Assembly (NCBI GenBank): GCA_934045905.1
Contig: OW203768.1
Span: 16,148,316-16,212,315 of the forward strand
Direction of reading: 5' to 3'
DNA: 64,000 nt
Origin: Leuctra nigra
Taxonomy: Eukaryota > Arthropoda > Insecta > Plecoptera > Leuctridae
The position numbers were made by a program, and so were the translations under genes. The notes beneath the pieces were generated by a model. It ran no database searches. It saw only the letters and a program-made list of their open reading frames with translations, and was not told where the DNA came from. Below, piece after piece: positions 47,939 to 60,567 of the stretch; within the stretch, counting starts at the first letter, position 1; every line of letters starts with the position of its first letter.

Positions 47939-48653
47939 TACTAATATTACACCGTAAAGTCTGACGATTTCGAATTATGAAGTTTCTAACTCTATGATAC
48001 AATATAATGCAATGCCAATACGTGGCGATAATACAAAGGACTTTTTATATTGTCCAAAATGTGACGAAGTTTTTTTTTCACTTGGCCCTCCCATTTATCC
48101 TGGAATTCCAGGAATACTTAAACATGTGGAATGAGGGTGAAGAATGTTGTAATGGCAGGAAACGCTCTGCATCAGCCTTCAGTTTAGTTTATTATATGCC
48201 TAGTTTGGTTAACGATTGTAGTTTATTATAGTATAGTTTATTTCACAATAGATAAGAATCTTACATTAAATAAGTTCATAGAATCCTAATTAGTGGTGCC
48301 ACATCAGTCAATGAATTATTTCTTCTGACATAACCACATATAAAAATCATCTTTTCATGATAGAAAAAAATCAATACAATTCAAAAAAATCTTTAATAAA
48401 ATAGGTATACATAAATCATACAACAAAAGTCATGTTTATATAAATGTATCATAATCAAGTCATAACAAAAGATTAACACAGGACAATTTTTCGGAAATAA
48501 TATAGTACAAAGCAGTAATTAAACATTTACAATAATATTAGAATTGTATCTTGTTATGAAACTTGGCTTGTTATTTTTACGGATGCTTTTTTCCATGGGG
48601 ATAGTAAATAGTCTTTTTATAATTTGATAATTTGATTATAATTTGATTTTTTT
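47939..48653. other. No gene recognised
   Basis: AT-rich sequence between repeats. Nothing recognisable. Confidence 0.45.
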
Positions 48654-48939
48654 ACGGAACAGGTTGGGTGAGTGGTTAACGCTCTGAGCTTGTATTCTGG
48701 AGGCCCGGGTTCGATCCCCGCGGCCGTCCTTCCTGACTGGGGTTTTTTCGTGGTTTTCCCTCAGTCGACAGGCAAATGAGGGGAAGGTACCCTACTAATA
48801 GGCCACGACCGCCTCCTTCCCACCTTCCATCCTTACCCACTCTTCACCATCATCTCCCAATCATCCTCATAATCATTCATCCGTCGCCATTAGCCTCGCT
48901 GCAGAACAGTGCGACGTTAAGCCCCAGACAAAAAAAAAA
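48654..48939 (+). mobile_element. tRNA-derived SINE, full length
   Basis: The best copy here, 286 bp. It starts ACGGAACAGGTTGGGTGAGT, with an A-box region (GGTTAACGCTC) and B-box GGTTCGATCCC. The middle has CTCAGTCGACAGGCAAATG and GGCCACGACCGCCTCC. It ends GACGTTAAGCCCCAGAC plus about nine A. The tRNA-like head implies pol III transcription. Confidence 0.9.
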
Positions 48940-48954
48940 GATAATTCTTTGCAA

Positions 48955-49085
48955 CATAATTTATTTATAATGCAACACAATAATAGACAATACAACAATA
49001 CTAAAGTACCATACAATACAATACAAATGTATTTACTTATACATTGTAAAAAACAATTGGAAATAAACTGAAACTGAAACTGAAC
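48955..49085 (+). mobile_element. LINE 3' end with (CTGAAA)n tail
   Basis: Ends AACAATTGGAAATAAACTGA and then AACTGAAACTGAAC, like the 3' end at 24460-24503 (AATTGGAAATAAAACTAA). Only UTR is left. Confidence 0.5.
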
Positions 49086-50305
49086 CTACTCTGGTTCTGG
49101 TTTGGCCCTCAACACTCACAAGTTTGGCGCCGTCCCTTCAACATCTCCATCAACGTCAACGTCAACGATACAATACCACTCAACGACGCCTGCACTCAAC
49201 GACGCCAATCACTGAAACGACGCCCACAACTGCAAGCCAAGAAGACTGCAATTCCTTTCACTTGACTATTTGAAAAAGTAAAATAGCATATGCCTTGGTT
49301 ATTTCGCCAGCCGACAGAATCAGGTCAATCAGTCTCATAGAACTGCCAAGAAAAATTTGTGGGTGGCACCCATTAAGTTGACACATCATGTAGAAGGCAA
49401 CTAAATGTATGATAATAGCTGTTTTCCTGACTGTATTGAGGTAGAATATAATAAAATTAATGGTCGTGTATAGTTTGATGTAGGTAGATGTAATATTATC
49501 GTGTATCCATCAAAAATGATCTATGTCTGCTATTAAATTATGCCAATTAATTGCACCAAATTATACTTTAATTAAATCGTTTAAAATATCCATACGGCAT
49601 AATCATAAATGAATGTCTTTAGGTTGTTGGCATTTTAATCTTGAATTTAGCAGTTTGCATATGGAGGCACTGATAAAAAAAAGATTAATAATAGACTTGT
49701 ACCGCTACCTGAACAGTGTATTTAGAACCAAAATAAGATTAGGTACATGTATCTTTTTCTTATTTTGAACCTCTGTACAGGTCAAGTATTCAAAATTAAA
49801 TATTCGAATTTTCAATAACATGCTTAAGATGGCTGTGAAGTGAAATAATTCAAAATCCTTCGAATTTTTCAAAAATTCCGATATAATGACGTTTGGGAAT
49901 TTGGAACGTTTCTAAAACCAAGCTATCTATTCCAGCATTACATTCGTACAAAGACTTTCAGAGCTCCACAAGATTAATTCTCTGAAAAATTAACATAAAT
50001 TATTTATGTCCAAATTTCGAACATTTTTCAATTTGTCAGTTACTATTTGAAATAACTTAAAACTCATGGAAGACCCTGTCATACACCAAGGATACGATCT
50101 TGTGGGCGAGGGTCAATTTAATTAACATTTGTAGTGAATATTTCTCCACGACCTCAGCTATCCACCTTCACTTTCATGTGGCCCACATTTACCACCTCGA
50201 TCTGGTTGAATCTGAACACAGATCAGTTCTTTGATCACCATTCAGTGTTCAAGTAAGCTGTTTGGAACACACAAAAAACATCGCCTGAAGAAGTGCAAAA
50301 GAAAC
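49086..50305. other. Upstream region of the CPAP1-like gene
   Basis: No coding segment is recognised. The 200 bp before the start contain two arthropod initiator-like TCAGT motifs (about 50223 and 50242). No TATA box is evident. Confidence 0.35.
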
Positions 50306-53300
50306 ATGAAGTTCACGGTATTATGTGTATTGCTTACAGGTATGAATATATTATTGTAATTATATAGTATCATTGGGTCATTGAACTTGAAAATTACTTG
50401 TTTAATTGGTAATAAATAACATTATTCTATTTCTAGTTTCATTCGCATAAAATACCTTCAATCATTTGAGTGTATTACCAATATTTTGCCTAGGTAATTT
50501 ACGTTTTCCTAAAAATTAATCTGTGAATTTTCCAAAACTATGGTGCAACGAAAAGCCGTGATTAGAATCTACATAATAGGGCTCAATGGTTTGGGATATT
50601 TTTTACATTTTTTAACAGCTTTTAAGTTGTCAACTTTCTTGACAGCTTATTAGTGGCTGTTAAGCGGATAAATCGCCCCAAAAAATACAGCAATTAATGT
50701 AGACTTGATTTCTTGATTTCGTGGTACAAGTGCAAATACTTATAGGTACTTGAAATAATTGGAATTTTTTAGTACCTCATCAATAAATATTTTTCATTCG
50801 GTCATAATAATTCTATTATCATTTATCTCTAATTGGTAATTGCGTATTCGGACCATATTTGTCAAATAAGGTTATATATTCAATATTCTTAAAACCGGTT
50901 TCGTGTGTTGACTTTGTACGCTAAAATACGCAATTGTTGGAACGTAAAGATGCATTGATATAGACCGTTGCTTATTTATTTTCCATCTTAGCATAAGATT
51001 CATTCTGTTATGTACCTTATTAAATTTATTGTTGGAAGACAGCAAAAGCTAACTAAGAGCTTTTAGTTCATTTCGATTGGAGAATGTTAACTAATGAAAC
51101 AATTTTGTTTTGAGATTGTGGAGATTGATGAGGGGGGGGGGGGGGAGTAATTAACTTTTTGCTGGGCAATATTCTATTTGAATAAAATTAATCGAAGAAA
51201 TTATATTAGTGACTTCTTGCTGTTCGGCATCGACTGAAACTTTATGAGACTATAATTTGCCTGAAAGTTATAAAATAAAAAAGAATTTGGTTTCGATGAT
51301 CTTGTAAAAATTTAAACTTGATCGGAAGGTCGTTTTGAATTTCGTCATAATGTGTCCTACATGCTATGATATATCATGTTATTAGCATCTGAAAGAAGAA
51401 TATCGTGACCAATGCAACCTTCCCATCATTTGCCACTCGACTGTCGGAAACCACGACAAAAAAATCAGGAAGAACATCCGTGTAAATCGATCCGGGGACC
51501 TCCGGGATGCAACTTCAGATATTAACAACCTGAGCCAACTTGCTCATTAATCTGTGATTCAGAGATCGTATAGCGAGCGACTCCATTCTACACTTTTGGT
51601 CAATTTCTCTGTTTTTTGTGTGTTTTGGCCCCACCGACGCTACAGGTCACATTTTTTTCCCGATCGAGCTGAAATTTGCACACAACACACATACTAATCA
51701 TTCTAACTGATAGTTTTTGAGAGCTATACCTCTGATTGGATAAAAAATTAAATATCTCACGATTGGTCGCAAATCAAATTTTGCATGGACAATGAGACTA
51801 CCATTTTCTCTTTTACAAGTTTTCAGCCCAATCGGTAGAGAATGTGCATACCTACTTATTGACATTTAAATAGAATGTCAGAAGAGATTTTATCGACATT
51901 TAATTTCCAGTGCAACTTAGATCTGATTTTCTTTATGGATCAGAGAGTGTGGCTATTCTCAGTTTCAATAAAATCAGGTAATTTTATTTTGATCGAGTGG
52001 ATCGTATTTCAATTCACTATGGATGTATATTATGTGATGTTTTCTGTGCGTTACGATATTCCGGTTGGAGATGTTGCGCGTTTGGGTGCTCGCTCATCAA
52101 CGCGTTACACCGAGCGTTTTCCTAGTTCACTATTTGTGTTCCAGTGGCGGGAGCGATGGCCGGACACTACTACAACGCGGACGGCACCCCCAACGACCCC
52201 TACCACGACCTACATTTGCCGCATGATCCGCCACTGCACCCCACCTTCCACGTGGTGCCCAAGACCAGGTTCCAATGTGCCGGGCGGGACTGGGGACTTC
52301 ATGCGGATGAGGAGGCTTATTGCCAGGTGATCCACATCACATTACATCACTAAATACACGGGGGTGGTACACTGGTGGTCATTAATACTTGCAGCCAATC
52401 AGAAACAGTGTTATAGATTTGAAAATTTGAATTTTGTTCCATAATATTTTGGAATGTTTTGAGTTCATTACCTTGTTTATTGTTTTAAGCGGTGGTAGTA
52501 CACTTTTGTCAGTAAATGCTTATTGGCCAACCAGAAACCGTGTTATAGATTTTAACATTTTAATTTTGTTCCATAATATTTTGGAATGTTTTGTGTTCAT
52601 TACCTTGTTTGTTGTTTAAACAGCGGTGGTAGTAGTACAATTGGCGAATCAGAAACCGCGTTACAGAATTAAAAAAAACGATTTTGTTCCATTTTAGTTT
52701 GGAATGTTTTGTGTGATTTTTAGGTCCAGTTTGTCTATACTCTGCTATAAAACAAATCATTCTAGTGTCATTGAATGTTGCCATGACATTGCCAATACAG
52801 TCCTAATCAACCGTTTAACAGTTAGCATAGTATTGAAAAACTGGCCCTTAGAGTAGACGATACACCATCCAGTTGGATATTTTTCTTGTAACTTTGTGTT
52901 TTGACCAATCAAAAAACTCCAAATCAAATTAAAAAATCAAACCAAAAACCCAATCAAAAACCAGTATTCGAACAGTGGTGAGGTCCAGACAAAGAGCAGC
53001 CCGGGTTGGCCTAACCATGTCCTCCCTTGAATTTGCGATCCCCATCGGGCCGGCCTTCCCCCTCGAGATGGTGATCCCCCAGATCACCGGGTTCCGCCGG
53101 CCCGAATCCTTACACCCCCCGGTCCGTCCCCATTCCGACCTGGCCTTCCCACCAGTGCTGGACTCCCCCGGATCGGGCCCGTAAGGTCAACCCCCTCCCC
53201 ATGTCCTCCACTTAATTCAACAAAGTTTAAACAAAAAAGAATAATGTGCGCAATATAACCTCGTCGTTGACGCGCCGTTAAACCCTATTAATCTAATCTA

Positions 53301-54560
53301 ATCGAATCCAGTATTCGAATATTTGAATTTTATTTCTAATGTGTGGTGGCAGGTTTAGCTCTCTTTGCAAATAGAAAGAGACATCTATCTTCGTTTTGTC
53401 TTGTAGCTGATAGTATCACCATGTATGGAAAACTTAAAGTTATTATTAATTATTGTCGTGAAATTATGTTGTCAACTTTAATCATGTGGATGTTTTGACA
53501 ACAGTATCAATCTTATGACCTTGATCGATGACAGTGATTGCCATTCAGGAGTCCCGTGTTCAATCCAATCCAATAGCCTTGGTCGTCCATTTATTAGTCT
53601 AATCATCCAGATTAGCTTCAGCTGATCACGAATAAAGGTACCGACTATTCTGATACCTACCCTTCACTAAAAACTCAATTATGATGCGACTAAAATAATT
53701 ACTCAGAAATGAAAGTAAAATTGTACTGGACAATTTAAAATAAAATTACTGAGTTCTTCAGAGATTTTTTGAAAGTTTCTTGATATAATTAGAAGATTGT
53801 AAAATAATGGAGTTTGCAAACGGAGATAAGACTTTATGCTGCAAAATCAATGGGTTGTTTGTTGAATCTTATTGAGTTGGTAAGACAAGATAATTTTTAA
53901 AGAAAACGAAAGTATAAAATTGTTTTAATTGATGAGAAGGCAATTTAAAAGAAAGGTAGCACGTAACCAGACTGCCTGAATTATACTCTAAAATTATTTC
54001 ACTGGTTAGTCATTATAGTGTTGCAAAATTAGGATAAAGTTTCATAATAATTATTTGCAAAATGAAATAATCGGACAAGGAGCATAGAATGTGATTCCAT
54101 CGTATTAGAATAGGGCCCCCAGGACGGATAATATCTGTTATTGGTCTACTTATAGGGCTGGTATTATCATTAGTTTAAGCTGCAGTTAGTTTAAGCTCCA
54201 CTTGGGAAATGTGGTGTATTACCATTATATACTGCAATTTAATTCCGGAACTTATTTCCATTAACCTCATGCTACATTGACTGCAGATTATTTAAGCTAT
54301 GCCGCAATTGTAGGTATTACACCCCATTTCCCAAGAGGGGCTTAAGCTTACTGAAGCTAAAATTAATGGTAAGGCTCCTTATAAAATTCGAAGTGATTGA
54401 CCACGCAGGTTTTTTGTTTGTTCCACAGGCGTTCCACTTGTGCCAGGACAAGCTCGTGGCCAGCTACTTGTGTCCGAATGGAACGCTGTTCCACAATCAG
54501 ATGAAAGTGTGCGACCAGTTCTACAATGTGCGCTGTGGTTCGCCGTACGAAGATCTCTAA
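50306..54560 (+). CDS. Single CBM14 chitin-binding secreted protein (CPAP1-like)
   Basis: Three exons, 50306-50339, 52145-52326 and 54429-54560, join in phases 1 and 0 to give 115 residues. Residues 1-17 form a signal peptide (MKFTVLCVLLTVAGAMA) split by intron 1. The mature N-terminus is rich in His, Pro and Tyr. One type-2 chitin-binding domain (peritrophin A, CBM14) follows: Cys 56, 71, 77, 87, 100 and 108, spaced C-x14-C-x5-C-x9-C-x12-C-x7-C as in the family. Such small one-domain proteins are cuticular proteins analogous to peritrophins (CPAP1) that bind chitin in cuticle or tracheal matrix. Intron 2 cuts the domain between its second and third Cys. Exon 2 starts 19 bp after the end of a Helentron-like element. 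No close polyadenylation signal is seen. Confidence 0.92.
50340..51417. other. CPAP1-like intron 1, first part
   Basis: AT-rich. A G run lies at about 51132-51145. No gene is recognised. Confidence 0.45.
51418..51548 (-). mobile_element. Decayed SINE copy
   Basis: Minus-strand remnant: CATTTGCCACTCGACTGTCG, CCACGACAAAAAAATCAGGA and a B-box complement-like GTAAATCGATCC. It lies in CPAP1-like intron 1. Confidence 0.6.
51570..52125 (+). mobile_element. Helentron-like copy next to CPAP1-like exon 2
   Basis: Starts near TAGCGAGCGACTCC (a diverged 5' end), contains CCCGATCGAGCTGAAATTTG, and ends with the hairpin AACGC-loop-GCGTT and TTTTCCTAG followed by T. Only 19 bp separate its end from the splice acceptor of exon 2. 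Confidence 0.65.
52362..52720. repeat. Three-copy tandem repeat of about 125 bp
   Basis: Three diverged units, each starting GGTGGTA and containing ATTTTGTTCCATAATATTTT and GGAATGTTTTG. The third is shorter. It lies in CPAP1-like intron 2. Confidence 0.8.
52975..53308 (+). mobile_element. GC-rich retroelement 3' fragment with (TAATC)n tail
   Basis: An isolated GC-rich block in AT-rich DNA. It ends GCGCCGTTAAACCCTATTAA followed by TCTAATCTAATC, which looks like a non-LTR or SINE 3' tail. No coding domain is recognisable. Confidence 0.5.
54165..54360. mobile_element. Inverted-repeat element in CPAP1-like intron 2
   Basis: The arms TTAAGCTCCACTTGGGAAAT and, inverted, TTAAGCCCCTCTTGGGAAAT are followed by GTGGTGTATTACC / GGGGTGTAATACC. 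Non-coding. Confidence 0.65.
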
Positions 54561-56489
54561 TCAATAATCATCGCATTGTTTCACATCTTCATTCATGCAT
54601 TCACCAGAACACAAGCATATGTTATATCAAATTCATTTGAGCAAGCTGCACTATTACGACATCATATTTATTTTACAAACACACCGTATTAATTTATTTT
54701 TACCGAATGGTGACATGAGTCATTGTAAGAGAATACATCAATATAAGTGTATTTGTTGACATCAGTCAGAGCTGTTGACAGAATTTGCAGAGCTTGATAA
54801 CATCATTCCGAAAGTTTGCAACACAAAATCGTTAAAATGGACTTCCGCCCTTCTATCTATGAGGCAAAAGTCATTTTTAAGCGATGGCAAAGAAAACACA
54901 TTATCCCTATAAACTTTTTTACCATCTGGAGTTAGCCAGATTATCATACATTTCAGCATTACTATAAGTAATTTTTGTGTCCAAAATTATGAACGAATTT
55001 GAGAAATATTTTAAACGATTTTCTGTTACTGTTTCTGCAAAAGTCTGGGACATAAATCCGTGTCATATTCTAATAGTAAATACTATAATAATAGTAAGCA
55101 ACATCCTCAACAAGTATAATTATGATTATGAAATGACTTTTACAAAATGTTCTCAAGGGCTCTCTCTGCACTGCTATGGACTTTTTATCAAAAATACAAG
55201 TTGAAACTGCAAATTATTAATCTATTACAGAAAGTGACCTTCTTACTGAAAGTGTTGGTCACTTATGGAGAGGATGTCGATGGTTATCATCATGCAATTA
55301 TATTGCACAGTTGCATTGCCGTCTGCAATATGATTGTTATCTTTTGAAACAAGTCGACATTGCTAAGATGTCTTCCAATTTATTGATGTGTCAAATATTA
55401 CATCCAAACTATGTTCAGACATTCTGTAATATTTGCAGAAGTATTTTGCTGAAAGCAATTATTTAATTTCATCTTCTGTTGAGGGAATGTTGAATATAAT
55501 CTACATAAAAAGAATCAATTTATTGTGGTATTTATTTATACTTTTTAAAAGATGTCAAAGTTCATTTAGTATCAAGAAAGATCGACCATTCAAAGCTACC
55601 ATACTTACCAAAGTTACCAAAGTAGACTTTTGACAATTTAAAACTGTATAATCGCAAATAACCTCAATAACGGATCCTTTTATGTGCATTCTATTCCCGC
55701 TCTCTGTGGAAAAGTATCACAATCACTTCATTTCACTCATTTCCTATTTAATAATTTATTCGTATTTAATGTATCATTAGTATTTATATTATCATTTCCA
55801 GTTATAATTCTTTATCTAAATAAAACCACAACACTTTCTTCTACATATTATGACTCGTCTAAACCTTTCGTCCTTGTCCGTCCAATTTTATTAATAATCA
55901 TTTTTAAAATTATTACCATTACATTGATTTATACTTTTTCTATAAGTCAATAATTTTTAGCTATTGTTAAAATATCTCCATAAAAGCTTATGCAATAATG
56001 TAATTACGTTTCTCAATAATTTTATACATTTTCTTTATACCTAACATGATGATAGATGTTTAACAGTATTTCTCAACCTGCCTCCCACCTGTTATAAATT
56101 ATAATAGGTTAATCTCTCAATTAAGTGGGATGATAGTTTATTAATGAGTGGAAATGAGTGAGTTGACAAGAGGTAACGGTATCAATGCATAAATGTATAG
56201 TGTATGTGTGGATTGAGTGGCCTTGGTTTCGGCAAGGTCGACAGAAGATGGCCCTGCCCTAGCCTAAGGATCTAACTGGCAGTGGAATGCGAGCAACCTT
56301 CTGTTTGAGAATCCAATCTTCTGCCAAGGAGATGGAAAAGCAGATTTAGATTTATTATTAGGTAGGTATTTAACTTTCGGTTTCAAGAGAATATTTTTAA
56401 TCTTTTTATTGACTTCTTTGCTTCTTTTGTAATGCAGTTTTGAGTGGCAAGAAATCAAACAATGGATAAACAAGCGTCACCATACACTT
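54561..56489. other. 3' flank of the CPAP1-like gene, no further gene
   Basis: Very AT-rich. Short open frames here have no recognisable domain or biased codon use. No repeat boundary is clear. Confidence 0.45.
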
Positions 56490-56644
56490 TGTATGTTCTT
56501 TTTTTTTTGCCAGCAGTGCCAAGTGGCAGCTTGTCCAGGTCAATTTACCATCCAACCAATCAATCTGAAATTTTGCAACAATTCATGGGTAATCAAAGCG
56601 GTTCTTCTCGCGTATAGATTTTGAACAGAATCATATGCATTTTT

Positions 56645-57231
56645 TAGGGGTGTGCGAATATTCAAAAATTTCGAATACTTCGAAAATATTTGGTTCGAAT
56701 ATTCGATTTGGTATTCGAAAAAAAAGTATTCGAAATTTCGAATACTTCGAAAATTCGAATATTCGAAAATTTTCGAATAGTTAATGTCTTTTAATTCAAA
56801 ATAATCCCGCCATTTCTCATATGGGAGTGTTTTTCAATGCTGCCAACTGCTGCAAAGTCTAAAACTTCAACCGAAAATTGTCATGGCCGCCATTTTGATT
56901 TCGAGGGATATTATTTGTAGGTTATTGTTCCTCCAGGTAGACCTTCCTCATACTCCATTTGTTCCTGTTAATTTCATTTTTTGTGATGATTAATGACAGC
57001 AATATTATCCTGGCATATTACATTATAATCAGTACATTCATTTATATGGCCATCTTTCATTCTGGTCATATGAAAAAAGTTTGGTGTCAATTTTTTAATT
57101 TTTTTATTGATATTATGTATTTTAATGTAGGTTCCTCCAACTATTCGATATTCGATTCGATATTCCTAATATTTTTGTCAATTATTCGATATTCGTATTC
57201 GAAGTCATAAATCACTATTCGCACACCCCTA
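56645..57231. mobile_element. Non-autonomous hAT-like element (TAGGGGTGTGCGAATA ends)
   Basis: 587 bp with perfect 16-bp inverted ends and flanking 8-mers GCATTTTT / GAATTTTT (7 of 8). The subterminal regions are full of TTCGAATA motifs. It is inserted in the Helentron-like copy 56490-57531. Confidence 0.85.
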
Positions 57232-57296
57232 GAATTTTTCAATCAACTCAAATTTTGCATGGTCATCGGAACCTTTACTTCGGAAAATTTTACAAA

Positions 57297-57455
57297 ATTT
57301 CCAAACACGCATAAAATATATCCGTAAAATGGCAATAACAACAGATGAGTAAACGATTATTGTGTTTGATAATTTTATTTAAAATTATAATTATCAATTA
57401 TCATTTGACATTTTACGGACATTTTATGCGTGTTTGGAAATTTAGAGCAGGCATG
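57297..57455. repeat. Inverted repeat
   Basis: The arms AAATTTCCAAACACGCATAA and AATATATCCGTAAAATG reappear inverted with a 2-bp length difference, separated by about 80 bp of AT-rich sequence. Confidence 0.75.
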
Positions 57456-57531
57456 TAGAGCAGAAACTTGCAAACGCATATGAATTCGGACTCGGTCATA
57501 CTCATCAACGCGTTATAAAGAGCGTTTTCCT

Positions 57532-58095
57532 ACTCGACGAGCAACGCGACAAGCATTGAACCGATTCGGAACAATCTCGTTGCTTGCAACTACATGAGTA
57601 AGCTCTCTGCAGGGGGAGAGCAAACTGAGGGCATTGCTGCAAAAGAAGAGGAATTTAACTTCTGCCGGTGCATCAAAGCAATACGCAGCTAGTCAACGAA
57701 AGTTTAATTTGTGTACTAAACAGCAACCTCTAAATCTTTCATCTGGCGATTCAAACACGGGACACACTGACAAGTTACTCGCTGGTTTTGATCATGATCG
57801 AATAGCAGAGAGGCAAGTAAGGTCACGTGACAGCTGTCAACCAATGAGAGAGCTTTCAAGCTGCTTTCTGCTTTCACTTGTAAACTTTATTTGTGTGGTA
57901 CCTACTAGAAAGAAGAACGTCGGATCTTTAAAGTATGATTGAACTAGAAGTATAGTAGCAAAAATACTGATATTTATTGAACTTTGTCATTGAGATAACT
58001 AAAACAGGTCCGAACATCAAATGGGTAGGGGGGGGGGGGGGAGGGGTAGTTATTTTGAATATATATAGATGACATCAAACCGCTATTTCTTTTAT
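57532..58095. other. No gene recognised
   Basis: Includes a CACGTG beside CAGCTG and CCAAT (57824-57846) and a 13-G run (58028-58041). It could be promoter-like, but no exon can be tied to it. Confidence 0.3.
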
Positions 58096-58914
58096 TGAGC
58101 GAGCGAAGCGAGCGTCTCCTTTTGGCTCTTTTGGCACGGACTTCTGTTTTTTTTTTGTTTTTGTTTTTGTTTTTGTTTTTGTCTGTTAATAGACGATACA
58201 CAGGTCGCACCGTTTCACCTATCGATCTGAAATTTTGCACACATGTAAAACCAACCTTCTCTGTTTGCAGGCCCCAATTTTTTTTTTAAATCCATTCATT
58301 GGTTAAAATTTAAATAAATATCTCCCGATAGGCTGAAAAATGAAAACGGTCTTCGATAATTCTGATCAAACTCATATTTTGGCTATACAGGTCAGAGTTT
58401 TTCTTTGATCGAGCTGAAATTTTGCACACATGTAAAGCCAGCCTTCTCTGTTTGAAGACCATAATTTTTTTGAAATCCATTCATTGGTTAAAATTTAAAT
58501 AAATATCTCCTAATAGGCTGAAAAATGAAAACGGTCTTCGATAATTCAGATCAAACTCATATTTTGCATGATTATTAAGACCAACATTGTCTCTTATTTT
58601 ACAAAATTTCATCCCAATCAGTTAAGAACGTATGAACTTATTAACATTTTTCATATCTGTCAGTAATGAAGTATCAAAATGAATGTTTTCCAGTGCCAGT
58701 TGAATTGCATCTGATTTGCTATATTTACCAGGATGCTTAGATGTTATTTTCAAGTTTTAATGAAAAGCATAAAATATGTTGTGTTGATTGAGTGATCATA
58801 TTTCAATTCAATATGGATGTATATGTTTTCTGTGCTTGTGTACGCATTTCCGGTTCGAGAATTTGCACGTCCCCGTGCTCGCTCACCAACGCGTTACACT
58901 GAGCGTTTTCCTAG
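58096..58914 (+). mobile_element. Helentron-like element, two internal units
   Basis: The cleanest plus-strand copy, 819 bp. It starts TGAGCGAGCGAAGCGAGCGT. A TTTTTG repeat and two tandem units of about 187 bp (CGATCTGAAATTTTGCACAC and CGAGCTGAAATTTTGCACAC) follow. It ends with hairpins GCACG-TCCC-CGTGC and AACGC-loop-GCGTT, then TTTTCCTAG before T. Confidence 0.7.
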
Positions 58915-60567
58915 TAGTTACGTAATGATTCCTTTTTATACTATCAAAAAATGAATGCTCTGTTGGCTACCTGTGAAATAATGTCTTTTGTTTATTTAGT
59001 CGGTTAAGAAAATACATTAGGACCTCTGACCTTGGAACGCCCGCGCCGAATTGTAATCGCCAAATACTTATGCAAATAACTCGAAAAAAAATATTTGAAA
59101 TTTCGAGGCGTTCTATAATGGCGGTATCATTATACAACCCTAGTTCAAATTATATAAATTCAAATATTGGTACAAAATATTTCAATTTCATTGGCTCTCT
59201 TGGCTATGCGTCTTCAACAAACTTAATTGATCCTACGTTTTAAAGTTAATTTCTTTCTCATTGTACATGAACAATCATTTTGTGTATCAGACTATTTACA
59301 AGAAGAAACTTTAATTTGATTATTTTACAAAAAAGATAATATTTTACAACAAAATGTTGTTTTATTTTTTGTAAATGTATTTCGACTTGCCCAATATTTT
59401 TGCCAAAAACGTTTTTTGAGGGGAAAAACATGTTTGCACACTGAACTTCATCCGCTTCCAAAATTTCGTTCCATAGTTGAGAAGGCCGTGAAATAATTCA
59501 AATATTGGCGCGAGAATCAGCATTTGAAATTATAATTTTAGAACGTTGCTTACATTACCGCCTCAACAACACCCCCCTCGCAGACCATCTTATCGATATC
59601 CAACCCAAGGCTAAATACTCGACCTCTGACCTGGTGTAGGTCACGGCACTTGGTCCTAAAGTCACCAATGTTGGGCGGCGTCTGTCACCGACCGAGCCGG
59701 AGTGACAGGGAAGTAGCATGTGGAGCAAGGTCGTATCGTATGGATGCTAACACCATCACGTAACGTATTAACATAATCAGATTGACAGCTATCAAATGAG
59801 TTCTGACGGAGCGGTATTACGAATATATTATTGATAATTCCTGTTATTATCGAGTTAAGGAAACACGGAATTCATACAGCTCGTCAATGTAATTGGCTGG
59901 AATGTGGAAAATAACTGTCAGGTGTTCTTGTAAATACTTTGTAGATAATATCGCTCTTGAATTGTTTGGAAACAAGTTTTTCTCAGGGAGATCTTAGGTT
60001 TGAGACCAGGGACTGGCTATCCTCGTGGTTTCATAGGATTCAACAAGTGTCATGAATTTGTGGGTCGAATATGGCCCACACTTCTTTACTCTGCATCGTA
60101 TTTTATGAATAATCATGAATATTCAATCAGTTTTTGCTGACGCCTTAAAATAACAATGCGAGAATAATTAAACTTACCTATTAAACTTACGCCCTTATAA
60201 TGAAATAACATAATTTATTATAAGGTTGGATACACTTCCCGTTGTTAGTGAGTGTGCATACCTGTAAAATTTCATTAACACAATTTTAAAACTATAGACA
60301 CATTAATGTGTTTTTCCCCATACCAAAATGCTCGTAATGTGCAGTGGGGCCGTGAAAGATGACATTTCGTTTTACACTAATATTAGGTACTTAGGACACG
60401 GTAATTAGATTTTTATGATGTTTTTAGTTAGAATATATGCTATTCTACATTACAGTTATTATTACACCTTCCATCACCTTCAATATTCACAAATACATCA
60501 CTTATTATGCGTTTTAAACATTGATGACATGTCACATATAGAAATTGAACTCAATACAGTCTTTAAA
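58915..60567. other. Repeat-like region with a possible LTR remnant
   Basis: On the minus strand near 59575, GAGGGGGG followed by TGTTGTTGAGGCGG resembles a polypurine tract followed by a Copia-like LTR start. No polyprotein or second LTR is identifiable. The rest is AT-rich and unassigned. Confidence 0.3.

Larger units (their letters stand above)
56490..57531 (+). mobile_element. Helentron-like copy split by a hAT element
   Basis: The left part has CCAATCAATCTGAAATTTTG. The right part ends CATCAACGCGTTATAAAGAG and CGTTTTCCTA, a variant of the family 3' end. A 587-bp hAT-like element interrupts it. Confidence 0.5.

Noticed and set aside
49100..49150. Retroelement primer-binding site (GTTTGGCGCCGTCC)
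   Set aside because: The match to known primer-binding sites is weak and no LTR or gag/pol sequence adjoins it.
54555..56000. Several frames of 60-90 residues after the CPAP1-like gene
   Set aside because: AT-rich composition, no domain, no splice or start context. Lengths are as expected by chance.
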